Shown here piece by piece: positions 49,079 to 57,485 of a DNA stretch of 64,000 nt. The stretch covers positions 248,001 through 312,000 of the forward strand of contig NZ_JAZARE010000002.1 in the NCBI RefSeq assembly GCF_036231905.1, written 5' to 3'. The position numbers were made by a program, and so were the translations under genes. This stretch comes from CAMLIZ01 sp036231905 (GTDB lineage Bacteria > Pseudomonadota > Gammaproteobacteria > Burkholderiales > Burkholderiaceae_C). Numbering within the stretch: the stretch's first letter is position 1; every line of letters begins with the position of its first letter. The notes under the pieces are model-generated. The model searched no databases. It was not told the origin of the DNA and worked only from the letters and a program-made list of their open reading frames with translations.

Positions 49079-50599
49079 TCAGTCGTCCAGCCCCAGCTCC
49101 TGGATCTTTCGGGTGATGGTGTTGCGCCCGATGCCCAGCTTCTGCGCCGCTTCGATGCGGCGGCCCCGGGTGATGTCCAGCGCAGTGTGGATGAGCTGGC
49201 CTTCGAACTTGCGTGTGAGCGTGTCCCACACCTCGGGCACGCCGGCTTCCAGCAGGCCGCGCGCCTCGCGTTCCAGGTCGGCCAGCCAGTGGCTGCTGCC
49301 GCTGGACGAGGTGGCTGGCACCGGCGCTGCACCCTGCGCGCCAGTCGGCACCGCAGTGGGCACCAGGGCCGAATAACTCAGCGCGTCGCCCGCCGTTGTC
49401 GCCGGCACGGCGCCGCCGCCCGCGGCGTCATGGCGCACCGCGCCCGCCTCTCCCAGGAACTCCGGCGGCAGGTCCTTGGGCTCCACCACCTGCGCCGGCG
49501 CCATCACCGTGAGCCAATGGCACACGTTCTCCAGCTGGCGCACGTTGCCGGGAAAGTCGAAGCCCATCAGCCGGTCCAGCGCGGCATCGGTGATGCGCTT
49601 GGCTTCCACGCCCAGCTCCTTGGCACTCTTCTGCAGGAAGAAGCGCGTGAGGGTGGGAATGTCCTCGCGCCGCTCGCGCAGGGCCGGCAGGCGCAGGCGG
49701 ATCACGTTGAGGCGGTGGAACAGGTCCTCGCGGAACACACCCTGGCGCACCCGCTCTTCCAGGTTCTGGTGGGTGGCGGCGATCACGCGCACATTGCTCT
49801 TGAGCGGCTGGTGCCCGCCCACCCGATAGAACTGGCCGTCGCTCAGCACGCGCAACAGCCGCGTCTGCAGGTCGAACGGCATGTCGCCGATCTCGTCCAG
49901 GAACAGGGTGCCGCCATCGGCCTGCTCGAAACGGCCGCGCCGCATGGTCTGCGCGCCGGTGAAGGCGCCGCGCTCATGGCCGAACAGCTCGCTCTCCAGC
50001 AGGTCCTTGGGGATCGCCGCGGTGTTGATCGCCACGAAGGGCCCGGCCGCACGCGGGCTGTGCTTGTGCAGCGCGCGTGCCACCAGCTCCTTGCCCGAGC
50101 CGCTTTCGCCGGTGATGAGCACGGTGACGTTGCTCTGAGAGAGCCGGCCGATCGCACGGAACACGTCCTGCATGGCGGGCGCCTGGCCCAGCATCTCCGG
50201 CATCTCGGCCTGGGCGCCGTCGCGCACCTCCTCGCGCAGGCTCTCCTCCACAGCACGGCGGATCAGCTCCACCGCCTTGGTCACGTCGAAGGGCTTGGGC
50301 AGGTACTCGAAAGCTCCGCCCTGGAACGCCGCCACCGCGCTGTCCAGGTCCGAGTACGCGGTCATGATGATCACCGGCAGGCCTGGCAGGCGCGCCTTCA
50401 CCTTGACCAGCAGGTCGGTGCCCGATCCACCGGGCATGCGGATGTCGCTCACCAGCACCTGGGGCTCGTCGTCATCGAGCGCGAGCAGCACCTCGCGCGG
50501 GTTGGCGAAGCTGCGCACCGCAAACTGCTCGCGCGCCAGCGCCTTCTCGAGCACGAAGCGGATGGATTGGTCGTCGTCAACGATCCAGATGGGTTTCAT
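49079..50599 (-). CDS. ntrC: Nitrogen regulator NtrC (sigma-54 activator)
   Basis: 506-aa response regulator. The receiver has WIVDDDQSIRF, phospho-acceptor Asp52 in LVSDIRMPGGSG and Lys in LPKPFDVTKA. The AAA+ domain has Walker A GESGSGKEL, the sigma-54 contact loop GAFTGA, Walker B GGTLFLDEIGDMP and the R-finger region near FPGNVRQLENV. The Fis-type helix-turn-helix at the C-terminus reads GRRIEAAQKLGIGRNTITRK. A linker of about 75 residues rich in Ala/Gly/Pro before the helix-turn-helix makes it longer than the 469-aa enteric protein. It is activated by NtrB, and its likely sites lie upstream of glnA at 53982 and 54005. Confidence 0.95.
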   Translation of the reverse strand: MKPIWIVDDDQSIRFVLEKALAREQFAVRSFANPREVLLALDDDEPQVLVSDIRMPGGSGTDLLVKVKARLPGLPVIIMTAYSDLDSAVAAFQGGAFEYLPKPFDVTKAVELIRRAVEESLREEVRDGAQAEMPEMLGQAPAMQDVFRAIGRLSQSNVTVLITGESGSGKELVARALHKHSPRAAGPFVAINTAAIPKDLLESELFGHERGAFTGAQTMRRGRFEQADGGTLFLDEIGDMPFDLQTRLLRVLSDGQFYRVGGHQPLKSNVRVIAATHQNLEERVRQGVFREDLFHRLNVIRLRLPALRERREDIPTLTRFFLQKSAKELGVEAKRITDAALDRLMGFDFPGNVRQLENVCHWLTVMAPAQVVEPKDLPPEFLGEAGAVRHDAAGGGAVPATTAGDALSYSALVPTAVPTGAQGAAPVPATSSSGSSHWLADLEREARGLLEAGVPEVWDTLTRKFEGQLIHTALDITRGRRIEAAQKLGIGRNTITRKIQELGLDD

Positions 50600-50643
50600 G
50601 CAGGCCTTGGGTCCTCGGCTGGCTGTGGCCCAGTGCGGTTGCG

Positions 50644-51732
50644 CTAGGGCAGCGGAATCACGATCTTGAACACGGTCCGGCCAGGTTCGCTGTCGCATTC
50701 GATCGTGCCCTGGTGTTGCTGCACGAAGGTCTGCGCCAGCGTGAGCCCCAGGCCCGACCCGCCCTCACGCCCCGACACCAGGGGATAGAAGATCCGATCG
50801 CGGATGGACTCCGGAACGCCCGGGCCGTTGTCCTGAATATGCAATTCCAATGCCAGTCGCCAACGCTGCTTGCCCAGGGTGACCTGGCGCGCGATGCGCG
50901 TGCGCAGGATCAGTTCGGCGCTGGACGCGGCAATGCGCTCGGCCAGGGCCTGGGCCGCGTTGTGCGCGATGTTGAGCACCGCCTGGATCAGCTGTTCACG
51001 ATCGCCACGGAACTCGGGGATCGAGATGTCGTAGTCGCGCACCACCGCCAGCCCACGCGGGAACTCTGCGAGGATCAACGAGCGCACACGTTCGCAGACC
51101 TCGTGGATGTTCACGTCGCTCACCACATGCGGGCGGCGGTGCGGTGCCAGCAGGCGGTCCACCAGCGCCTGCAGGCGGTCGGCCTCCTGCACGATCACGT
51201 TGGTGTATTCGGTGAGCTCGCGCGAACCGCCCAGCTCCATGCCCAGCAGCTGCGCGGCGCCGCGGATGCCGCCCAGCGGGTTCTTGATCTCGTGCGCGAG
51301 GTTGCGAATCAGCTCCTTGGTGGCCTGCACCTGCCCCAGGGTGCGCTCCTCGCGGTCCTGCCGGGTCTGCTGCTCGATCTCGATCATCTCGACCACCACC
51401 CGGTCGGGTGAATCGGTCTGGTTCACGATGACGTGCACCGGCAGCAGCTCGGGGTGCTGGCCGGCCGGTCGCTTGAGCTGGCCGTCGAAGCGGCCGGTGG
51501 CGAAGTCATTGCGCGACACCGCGTTCAGCGTCTCGTCGAGCTTGTCGGATTCGACGAACCAGTCACCCAGGCGCCCGCGCAGGATGCTCCGGCGCGACAG
51601 GCCCAGCACGTTCTCGAACGCGGCGTTCGCGAACAGGCATTCGCCGTCGGGCCGCACCATCGCCACCATGGTGGCCAGCAGGTCGAAGGCTTCGCCGCCA
51701 GGCCAACCCGGCGCGGGCTCGGTGAGGTTCAC
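50644..51732 (-). CDS. ntrB: Nitrogen sensor kinase NtrB
   Basis: 362-aa cytoplasmic kinase/phosphatase. The PAS domain is at about 14-120 (CLFANAAFENVLGLSRRSIL). The H-box NLAHEIKNPLGGIRGAAQLL near 144 carries the phosphorylated His. The ATPase domain has NIAHNAAQAL, DNGPGVPE and GGSGLGLTLAQTFV. No membrane segments are present, as expected for a PII-controlled kinase. The gap to ntrC is 44 bp. The upstream neighbour is the DUF4124 gene, with 32 bp between them. Confidence 0.95.
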   Translation of the reverse strand: MNLTEPAPGWPGGEAFDLLATMVAMVRPDGECLFANAAFENVLGLSRRSILRGRLGDWFVESDKLDETLNAVSRNDFATGRFDGQLKRPAGQHPELLPVHVIVNQTDSPDRVVVEMIEIEQQTRQDREERTLGQVQATKELIRNLAHEIKNPLGGIRGAAQLLGMELGGSRELTEYTNVIVQEADRLQALVDRLLAPHRRPHVVSDVNIHEVCERVRSLILAEFPRGLAVVRDYDISIPEFRGDREQLIQAVLNIAHNAAQALAERIAASSAELILRTRIARQVTLGKQRWRLALELHIQDNGPGVPESIRDRIFYPLVSGREGGSGLGLTLAQTFVQQHQGTIECDSEPGRTVFKIVIPLP

Positions 51733-51764
51733 GGCAGTCGGCGGACGCGATCGGGGCGCCCGCT

Positions 51765-52265
51765 TCAGGGCAGCTTGGCGAGCTCGCGCTTGATGGCCGC
51801 GATGTCCGCTTCCTTGCGGGTGATGGAGGCCTTCATCGCGGCCACCCGCTCCTGGTACTTGGCGTAGTTCTGCTCGTTGCCCTGGCGTTCGGGCTCGCCG
51901 CCGTTGTAGTCCTTCTGCAGCTGCGCCAGGCGCTCCTCTTCACGGCGGAGTTCCGCTTCGAGGATGCGGCGCGCGTCGTTGTCACGTGCCTGCTGTTCCT
52001 TGGGGTCCACCCGGGCCTCGCTGTTGCGCGGGCCGGACGAGGCCACCGGGGCCGGCTTGCCGCTGCCCTTGGGCGACTGCATCACGGTGATGGGCGCGCC
52101 CTCGATCGTGCGGCAGTTGCGCTGCTTGGCCTCGGCGGCCGAGATCGCATCCGTGTAGAGGATGGGCGGCCCCGGGCAACGATAGACGGTGGCGCCCTCA
52201 GCGAAGGCCGACGACCCGATGCCGCCCAGCAGCAGGGCGACAGCCCAACGTTCAGCCCACTTCAT
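51765..52265 (-). CDS. DUF4124-type exported protein
   Basis: 166-aa exported protein. The signal peptide WAVALLLGGIGSSAFAE is followed by a short DUF4124-like domain: ATVYRCPGPPILYTDAISA and RNCRTIEGAPITV, with two cysteines that may pair. From about 85 the sequence is a charged coiled-coil (EQQARDNDARRILEAELRRE, MKASITRKEADIAAIKREL). The function is unknown. I used the ATG at 52265. It sits between glnA and ntrB on the same strand, beyond the glnA terminator. Confidence 0.75.
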   Translation of the reverse strand: MKWAERWAVALLLGGIGSSAFAEGATVYRCPGPPILYTDAISAAEAKQRNCRTIEGAPITVMQSPKGSGKPAPVASSGPRNSEARVDPKEQQARDNDARRILEAELRREEERLAQLQKDYNGGEPERQGNEQNYAKYQERVAAMKASITRKEADIAAIKRELAKLP

Positions 52266-52341
52266 GCCAGCGATTTCCATACGGTTCCAACGCGTGCGGC
52301 CGTCCCGCGGACGACCCAATGGGGTGCATTGTGTCGCAGGG

Positions 52342-52374
52342 CCAAAGAAAAAGGGACGGCCTGCGCCGTCCCTT
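52342..52374 (-). terminator. glnA rho-independent terminator
   Basis: On the minus strand AAGGGACGGC pairs with GCCGTCCCTT around a GCAG loop (10-bp stem, 52351-52374), followed by a T-rich tail TTTTTCTTT (52350-52342). It begins 21 nt after the glnA stop and separates glnA from the DUF4124-ntrBC genes, which would be reached only by read-through or their own promoter. Confidence 0.85.
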
Positions 52375-52395
52375 CCAAGCCTGATCGGGAGCCGA

Positions 52396-53811
52396 TCAGA
52401 GGCTGTAGTACATGTCGAATTCGATCGGGTGCGTGGTCATGCGGAAGCGGGTCACTTCCTGCATCTTCAGCTCGATGTAGGCGTCCAGGTAAGCATCGGT
52501 GAACACGCCGCCCTTCGTGAGGAACGCACGGTCCTTGTCCAGGTACTCCAGCGCCTGGTCGAGGCTGTGGCACACGGTCGGGATCTTCGCGTCCTCTTCC
52601 GGCGGCAGGTGGTACAGGTCCTTGGTGGCGGCTTCGCCCGGATGGATCTTGTTCTCCACGCCGTCCAGGCCGGCCATCAGCAGGGCCGAGAAGCCGAGGT
52701 ACGGGTTGCACATCGGGTCCGGGAAGCGGGCTTCGATGCGGCGGCCCTTGGGGTTGGCCACGTACGGGATGCGGATGGACGCCGAACGGTTGCGCGAGCT
52801 GTAGGCCAGCTTCACCGGGGCTTCGAAGCCGGGCACCAGGCGCTTGTAGCTGTTGGTGGTCGGGTTGGTGATCGCGTTGAGCGCGCGGGCGTGCTTGATG
52901 ATGCCGCCGATGTAATACAGCGCGAACTCGCTCAGGCCGCCGTAGCCGTCACCGGCGAACAGGTTCTTGCCGTCCTTCCAGACCGACTGGTGCACGTGCA
53001 TGCCGGAGCCGTTGTCGCCGACGATCGGCTTGGGCATGAAGGTGGCCGTCTTGCCGTAGGCGTGGGCCACGTTGTGGATCACGTACTTCTGCACCTGCAA
53101 CCAGTCGGCCCGCTCCACCAGCGTGCTGAACTTGGTGCCCAGCTCGTTCTGGCCCGGCGAGGCCACTTCATGGTGATGCACTTCGACCGGGATGCCCAGC
53201 GATTCGAGGATCAGGCACATCTCCGAGCGCATGTCCTGGAAGCTGTCGACCGGCGGCACGGGGAAGTAGCCGCCCTTGACGCCCGGACGGTGGCCCATGT
53301 TGCCGCCTTCGCGCTTGTCGCCGCTGGCCCAGGGGGCCTCTTCGGCTTCAATCTCGACGAAGCTGCCCGACGGGCCGGCGTTCCAGCGCACGCTGTCGAA
53401 GATGAAGAACTCGGGCTCCGGGCCGAAGAAGGCGGTGTCGCCCATGCCGGAGCTCTTGAGGTAGGCCTCGGCGCGCTTGGCCAGCGAACGCGGGTCGCGC
53501 TCATAGGGCTTGCCGTCGCCCGGCTCGATGACGTCGCAGCTGAGGAACAGCGTCGGCTCTTCGAAGAACGGGTCGATGTTGGCGGTGTTCGGGTCCGGCA
53601 TCAGCAGCATGTCGGAGGCCTCGATGCCCTTCCAGCCGGCGATCGAGGAGCCGTCGAACGCATGGCCCGACGTGAACTTATCTTCATCGAAATGCGAGAT
53701 CGGCACGGTGACGTGCTGTTCCTTGCCGCGGGTGTCGGTGAAGCGGAAGTCAACGAACTTGACTTCGGCTTCCTTCACCAGGCTCATCACGTCGGCGACG
53801 GTCTTGGCCAT
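52396..53811 (-). CDS. glnA: Glutamine synthetase type I
   Basis: 471-aa GSI-beta enzyme that makes glutamine from glutamate, ammonia and ATP as a dodecamer. SHFDEDKFTSGHAFDGSSI near residue 40 is the signature, FFGPEPEFFIFDSVRW near 130 contains the metal Glu residues, VGDNGSGMHVHQSVWKDG near 265 is the ATP-binding motif, and NRSASIRIPY near 345 binds glutamate. KDLYHLPPEE near 397 holds the adenylylated Tyr, so regulation by GlnE is likely. The start has AGGAG 7 nt upstream. It is preceded by a sigma-54 promoter and two NtrC sites, and followed by a strong terminator. Confidence 0.97.
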   Translation of the reverse strand: MAKTVADVMSLVKEAEVKFVDFRFTDTRGKEQHVTVPISHFDEDKFTSGHAFDGSSIAGWKGIEASDMLLMPDPNTANIDPFFEEPTLFLSCDVIEPGDGKPYERDPRSLAKRAEAYLKSSGMGDTAFFGPEPEFFIFDSVRWNAGPSGSFVEIEAEEAPWASGDKREGGNMGHRPGVKGGYFPVPPVDSFQDMRSEMCLILESLGIPVEVHHHEVASPGQNELGTKFSTLVERADWLQVQKYVIHNVAHAYGKTATFMPKPIVGDNGSGMHVHQSVWKDGKNLFAGDGYGGLSEFALYYIGGIIKHARALNAITNPTTNSYKRLVPGFEAPVKLAYSSRNRSASIRIPYVANPKGRRIEARFPDPMCNPYLGFSALLMAGLDGVENKIHPGEAATKDLYHLPPEEDAKIPTVCHSLDQALEYLDKDRAFLTKGGVFTDAYLDAYIELKMQEVTRFRMTTHPIEFDMYYSL

Positions 53812-53916
53812 CAAAAATCTCCTAGCGGGGACGCTTGCTGTGGGATGGGGGGATACAGAGGTGGATTGGCTCTCGCAGGAGCGACTGGAGGCCCCCAAAA
53901 AAGCGCACTGGAATGT

Positions 53917-53932
53917 AGCAGAACGCGTGCCA
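53917..53932 (-). promoter_or_regulatory. Sigma-54 promoter of glnA
   Basis: Read on the minus strand: TGGCACGCGTTCTGCT. The -24 GG and -12 GC dinucleotides are separated by exactly 10 nt, and only one of the strongly conserved bases differs from TGGCACG-N4-TTGCA. Transcription would start near 53906, about 95 nt before the glnA ATG. Confidence 0.85.
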
Positions 53933-53981
53933 ACAAATAGGCCGCTTGCGCCTTGGCGGTGCGGCCTGCCGAGGCCACTTC

Positions 53982-53996
53982 GCACCACTGCGGTGC
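53982..53996. promoter_or_regulatory. NtrC binding site 1
   Basis: GCACC-ACTGC-GGTGC, a perfect inverted repeat matching the NtrC consensus GCACC-N5-GGTGC. Its centre lies about 83 bp upstream of the predicted glnA start. Confidence 0.8.
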
Positions 53997-54004
53997 CACC
54001 CAGA

Positions 54005-54019
54005 GCACCGCAATGGTGC
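54005..54019. promoter_or_regulatory. NtrC binding site 2
   Basis: GCACC-GCAAT-GGTGC, a second perfect NtrC-type palindrome 23 bp (about two helical turns) upstream of the first, suited to cooperative binding. It ends 3 bp before the stop codon of the CinA-like gene. Confidence 0.8.
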
Positions 54020-54022
54020 CCT

Positions 54023-54817
54023 CTACCGCACCATCTCGGGGCCGCAGCTGGCACCCGCCTGCGCCAGGCCGTCGCGCAGCATCTGGTAGGCCGCCGGCAC
54101 GTCGCCCCCCGCGCCCTTCACGCCCAGTTCGATGTGGCGGCCCCACTGCGGATGGTCCACGCTCGGCAGGCTGAACACCTTGACCGTTGCGAAGCGCGCT
54201 TCGATGGCCTCCATCAGCGGCGTGAGTGTGGCCTCCATCGCGCCGAACACGATCACCGAACGTTCGGCCTGGCGATGCTGCCCGTGCAGGTCGGCCAGGC
54301 GCTGGTCCAGCACCCACTCGATCATCGGGTGGGCCATCACCGGGAAGCCGGGCACGAAGTACACCTGCTCCACCGAGAAGCCGGGGATCTTGTTGTAGGG
54401 GTTGGGGATCAGCTCGGCGCCCTGCGGGAACACGCCCATGTTCAAGCGGTGCACGTTGTCGTCCCGGTCCGGTTCGTAGGGCAGGCCCTGTTCGGCTGCC
54501 ACGTCGCGCATGCGCTCGAGGATCAGCGCCTTCGCGCCTTCGTGCAGCACCAGCGGCCGGCCGAGGGCGGCCGCGGCGCACTGGCGGGTGTGGTCGTCCG
54601 GCGTGGCGCCGATGCCGCCGCAGGAGAACACCACGTCACCGCTGGCGAAGGCGTCGTGCAGCGTGGCGGTGATGCGCTCGCGCTCGTCGCCCACGTAGCG
54701 CGCCCAGGCCAGCGCCAGGCCACGGGCGGCCAGCAGCTCGATCACCTTGGGCAGGTGCTTGTCCTGGCGCTTTCCGGAGAGGATCTCGTCGCCGATGATG
54801 ATGAGGCCGATGTTCAT
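54023..54817 (-). CDS. CinA-like molybdopterin-binding domain protein
   Basis: 264-aa protein with the MoCF/CinA N-terminal domain only: GLIIIGDEILSGKRQDKH, VVFSCGGIGATPDDHTRQ and LIPNPYNKIPGFSVEQVYFV. The last stretch matches the competence/damage-inducible protein A family. The C-terminal nicotinamide nucleotide amidase domain of full CinA is missing. Enzymes with this domain can act as ADP-ribose pyrophosphatases, but the activity here is untested. The start overlaps the EI24 gene by 4 bp (ATGA). It lies upstream of glnA on the same strand. Confidence 0.85.
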   Translation of the reverse strand: MNIGLIIIGDEILSGKRQDKHLPKVIELLAARGLALAWARYVGDERERITATLHDAFASGDVVFSCGGIGATPDDHTRQCAAAALGRPLVLHEGAKALILERMRDVAAEQGLPYEPDRDDNVHRLNMGVFPQGAELIPNPYNKIPGFSVEQVYFVPGFPVMAHPMIEWVLDQRLADLHGQHRQAERSVIVFGAMEATLTPLMEAIEARFATVKVFSLPSVDHPQWGRHIELGVKGAGGDVPAAYQMLRDGLAQAGASCGPEMVR

Positions 54818-55686
54818 AGGGCGGGGGGCAGCAGGGGTGGTTCGATGGAAGAGGCGGGGGCGGCCTGCGCGGGCGCCAGCTCCACCACCTTGTCGGCCTC
54901 GCGCAGGCGCTGCAGGGCGGCCAGGGCATAGTGCGCGAACCACAGGCCCGAGAAGGCGAACACCAGGGTGTAGAGCCACACCGACGCCACGATGAGCAGT
55001 GGCGCAAAGATGAGCGTGGCCGCGCTCATGGCCCACAGCAAGGAGGGCGCTGCGCCGAGGTAGCCGGTGACCACGCCGATGCCCAGCAGCGGCCAGCGAT
55101 GCGCGCGCAGCAGGCGCCGGCGTTCGTCGCTGCTGGCGTGGTCGCCCAGCACGTCGAAGGTCATCACCCGGTAGGTGAGCCAGCCCCAGATGAGCGGCGG
55201 CACGATCAGCACCAGCGGCGGCACGAACCACAGCGGGATGCTCACGAGCAGCGCCACCAGCGCCACCACCGTGCAGCCCAGCGACCAGAACACGCTGCTC
55301 CACCAGCTGCCGCCGTGCCGCTGCTCCAGCTGGGGAAAGCGGCGCACCGCCACCAGCCGGGTGAGCGCGGGCGTCATCAGCAGCGCCACCAGCAGCAGCG
55401 AGAACACCACCACCACGGGCAACGCGAGCGCCACCACGATCAGCAGCGGCAGCACGTTGCGAAACCCGCCCGCGCCAATCGCCTGCAGCCACTGCAGGAA
55501 GGCCGCGGTGAGGGACCAGCTCTGCAGCGCAGCGCTGACCGCGTCGATGGCCGTTTCCCAGAACAGCCAGCCCAGCAGCCAGGCGGTGCCGCCCGCGATG
55601 ATCAAGGGCAGCAGCGACAACATGATCACCCGCGGATGCAGGCAATACGCCACCGCGCGCCAGAAGGCATCCAGCAGTTCTTTCAT
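54814..55686 (-). CDS. EI24-family membrane protein (CysZ-like)
   Basis: 290-aa protein of about six membrane helices (VIMLSLLPLIIAGGTAWLLG, LLIVVALALPVVVVFSLLLV, TVVALVALLVSIPLW and others). MTPALTRLVAVRRFPQLEQR and YRVMTFDVLGDHASSDERRR are recognisable EI24/CysZ-type loops. CysZ proteins mediate sulfate uptake; whether this one does is unknown. The ATG at 55686 is preferred because upstream codons are Arg/Ala-rich without a ribosome site. It is translationally coupled to the CinA-like gene. Confidence 0.8.
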   Translation of the reverse strand: MKELLDAFWRAVAYCLHPRVIMLSLLPLIIAGGTAWLLGWLFWETAIDAVSAALQSWSLTAAFLQWLQAIGAGGFRNVLPLLIVVALALPVVVVFSLLLVALLMTPALTRLVAVRRFPQLEQRHGGSWWSSVFWSLGCTVVALVALLVSIPLWFVPPLVLIVPPLIWGWLTYRVMTFDVLGDHASSDERRRLLRAHRWPLLGIGVVTGYLGAAPSLLWAMSAATLIFAPLLIVASVWLYTLVFAFSGLWFAHYALAALQRLREADKVVELAPAQAAPASSIEPPLLPPAL

Positions 55687-55712
55687 GGCGCGCAGGATAG
55701 CGCGCCGGGGCG

Positions 55713-56675
55713 TCAGGCGCGCCCGAGCAGCCGCATCACGCCCAGCCACTGCTGGGCCCAGAAGCCGCGGCCGTAGTCGCGCCCGCCTTCTTCCGCCAGC
55801 TGGTCGCGGATGCCCGTGGGTTCATAGCGGCGTTCGAAGTTGGCGGTGCCGAACAACCGGTCCCATACCGGGAACAGCACCGCGAAGTTGCAGCCGCCCA
55901 GCGTGCCCTTGCCGGCCGACTCATGGCCGATGCCGATGCTGTGGTGCAGGCGGTGGAAACATGGGCTCACCAACACCCGCCCCAGCTTGCCGAAGGACAG
56001 ACGGGCATTCGCATGCGACAGGCTCTCCAGCAGGCGTGTGCAGGCCACCACGGCCACGAACTGCCCGGGGGCGATGCCCACCAGCAGCGCCAGCAGCACC
56101 ATCAGGCTGTCGCGCAGCAGGTCATCCAGCAGGTGGTTGCGGTCGTCGCTCCACAGCGTCATCTGGCGCTGGCTGTGATGCAGCGCATGCAGCTGCCACC
56201 ACCAGTGGAACTGATGCTGGGCGCGGTGCACCCAGTAGTCGATGAAGTCGAACAGCACCAGGTAGAGCACGAAGCTCACCAGCGCCGCATCGGTGACACC
56301 GGGCCAGAGCTGGTCGAGCTGGAACGTGGGCAGGCCGTGCACACGCAGGGAGCCGATGAGTTCATCCCACAGCGGGTCCACCGTGAGGAACAAGGCCAAG
56401 CGAAACACACCGAGCCGGTGGATCAGCGTGTAGAGCACATCCACCCGCACGGCCTTGCGGTCAGTGACGTGCTCCACCGGCTTCCAGCGTTCCAGCGCAG
56501 CGAACACGGTCACCATGATGATCACCTGCACCACGCCGGCAAGCAGCCAGCCGGTGGCGGCAAAACCGTCTTCCAGCAGGTTGCCCAGGCCGAGCTGGAA
56601 CATCAGCGGCTGCAGCAGGTGTTCGTACACCAGCTGCTGGAGCTGGTCGAATCCATCGATCAGGGTCGGCATCAT
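55713..56675 (-). CDS. Sterol desaturase/fatty acid hydroxylase superfamily protein
   Basis: 320-aa membrane di-iron enzyme. The three histidine clusters are intact: DYWVHRAQHQFHWWW, LHALHHSQRQ and CFHRLHHSIGIGHESAG. Helices before and between them (LLAGVVQVIIMVTVFAAL, LVSFVLYLVLFDFIDY) anchor the protein. The fold supports oxygen-dependent hydroxylation or desaturation of a lipid. The substrate is unknown; hopanoids or fatty acids are possible. It stands between the EI24 and deacetylase genes on the same strand, 26 bp from EI24. Confidence 0.87.
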   Translation of the reverse strand: MMPTLIDGFDQLQQLVYEHLLQPLMFQLGLGNLLEDGFAATGWLLAGVVQVIIMVTVFAALERWKPVEHVTDRKAVRVDVLYTLIHRLGVFRLALFLTVDPLWDELIGSLRVHGLPTFQLDQLWPGVTDAALVSFVLYLVLFDFIDYWVHRAQHQFHWWWQLHALHHSQRQMTLWSDDRNHLLDDLLRDSLMVLLALLVGIAPGQFVAVVACTRLLESLSHANARLSFGKLGRVLVSPCFHRLHHSIGIGHESAGKGTLGGCNFAVLFPVWDRLFGTANFERRYEPTGIRDQLAEEGGRDYGRGFWAQQWLGVMRLLGRA

Positions 56676-56681
56676 GGGGGC

Positions 56682-57485
56682 TCAACGCGCGGCTGCGAGG
56701 CCGGTGTACTGCGGATGCTCGCGCAGGGTGGCGAAGCAGAAGCCCCGCTGCTTCAGGCCCACGATCAGCGGCTCCAGGTCGGCGGGCGCCCAAGGGTCCT
56801 TGCGCGACCAGATGCCCAGGTGCGCCACCAGGATGTCGCCCGCACGGACGTCGCGCAGGGCCTTTTTCAGCAGCTCGTCGTTGGGGTAGCGCTCGCTCGG
56901 CAGCTCATCGCCCAGGAAGCCGGCAGGCGCCCAGCCCACATGGCTGAAACCGCACTGGCGGGCGGCCGCCAGCAGCGCAGGCGAGGTCCTGCCCGCGGGG
57001 GCCCGGAACAAGGGAAGCATCGCCTGGCCGGTCATGGCCTGGAAGCGCTCGGCCGGCTTGCGCAGCTGCTCGCAGTACTGCGCGACGGTGAGCGTGGCCA
57101 CCGGTGCGCCGGGCAGCGCGGTGGCTTTCATGCGGAAGCCGGCGCGGGTGTCGGCCAGCAGCACATCATGGTCCCAGGTGTGGGAGCCGAAGGCGTGGCC
57201 TTCGGCAGCGCGGGCCTTCCACCAGGGCGCCCATTGCTCGTCGAGGCTGGTGCCGCCGGTCTGCGTGGGCTCGTTGGCGAGAAAGAAGGTGGCCTTGACC
57301 TGCTGGCGCTGCAGCACCTCGGCGATCAGGGACGCGACGCCCATGTGGCCGGTGTCGAAGGTCAGGTAGACCGGCTTGCAGGAGGCCGACCGGGAGGCGG
57401 AAGCCGCGCCCGGCTGCAGGCCGGCAGCGACCGCGCTCGCGCCAGCCGCAACCGTCAGGACGAGCAGGCTACTGGCGCGCCGCAT
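56682..57485 (-). CDS. Polysaccharide deacetylase-family protein, altered metal site
   Basis: 267-aa exported NodB-fold protein. A signal peptide (SSLLVLTVAAGASAVAAG) is followed by motif 1 as LTFDTGH, where most members have TFDDG. The catalytic-base Asp is kept but the metal-binding Asp is Thr. Motif 2, SHTWDHD, preserves the H-T-x-x-H pair, and FRAPAGRTSP is motif 3. It may deacetylate an envelope polysaccharide weakly, use another metal ligand, or only bind. The start at 57485 lies 17 bp inside the end of the YncE-like gene, so they are probably co-translated. Confidence 0.8.
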   Translation of the reverse strand: MRRASSLLVLTVAAGASAVAAGLQPGAASASRSASCKPVYLTFDTGHMGVASLIAEVLQRQQVKATFFLANEPTQTGGTSLDEQWAPWWKARAAEGHAFGSHTWDHDVLLADTRAGFRMKATALPGAPVATLTVAQYCEQLRKPAERFQAMTGQAMLPLFRAPAGRTSPALLAAARQCGFSHVGWAPAGFLGDELPSERYPNDELLKKALRDVRAGDILVAHLGIWSRKDPWAPADLEPLIVGLKQRGFCFATLREHPQYTGLAAAR

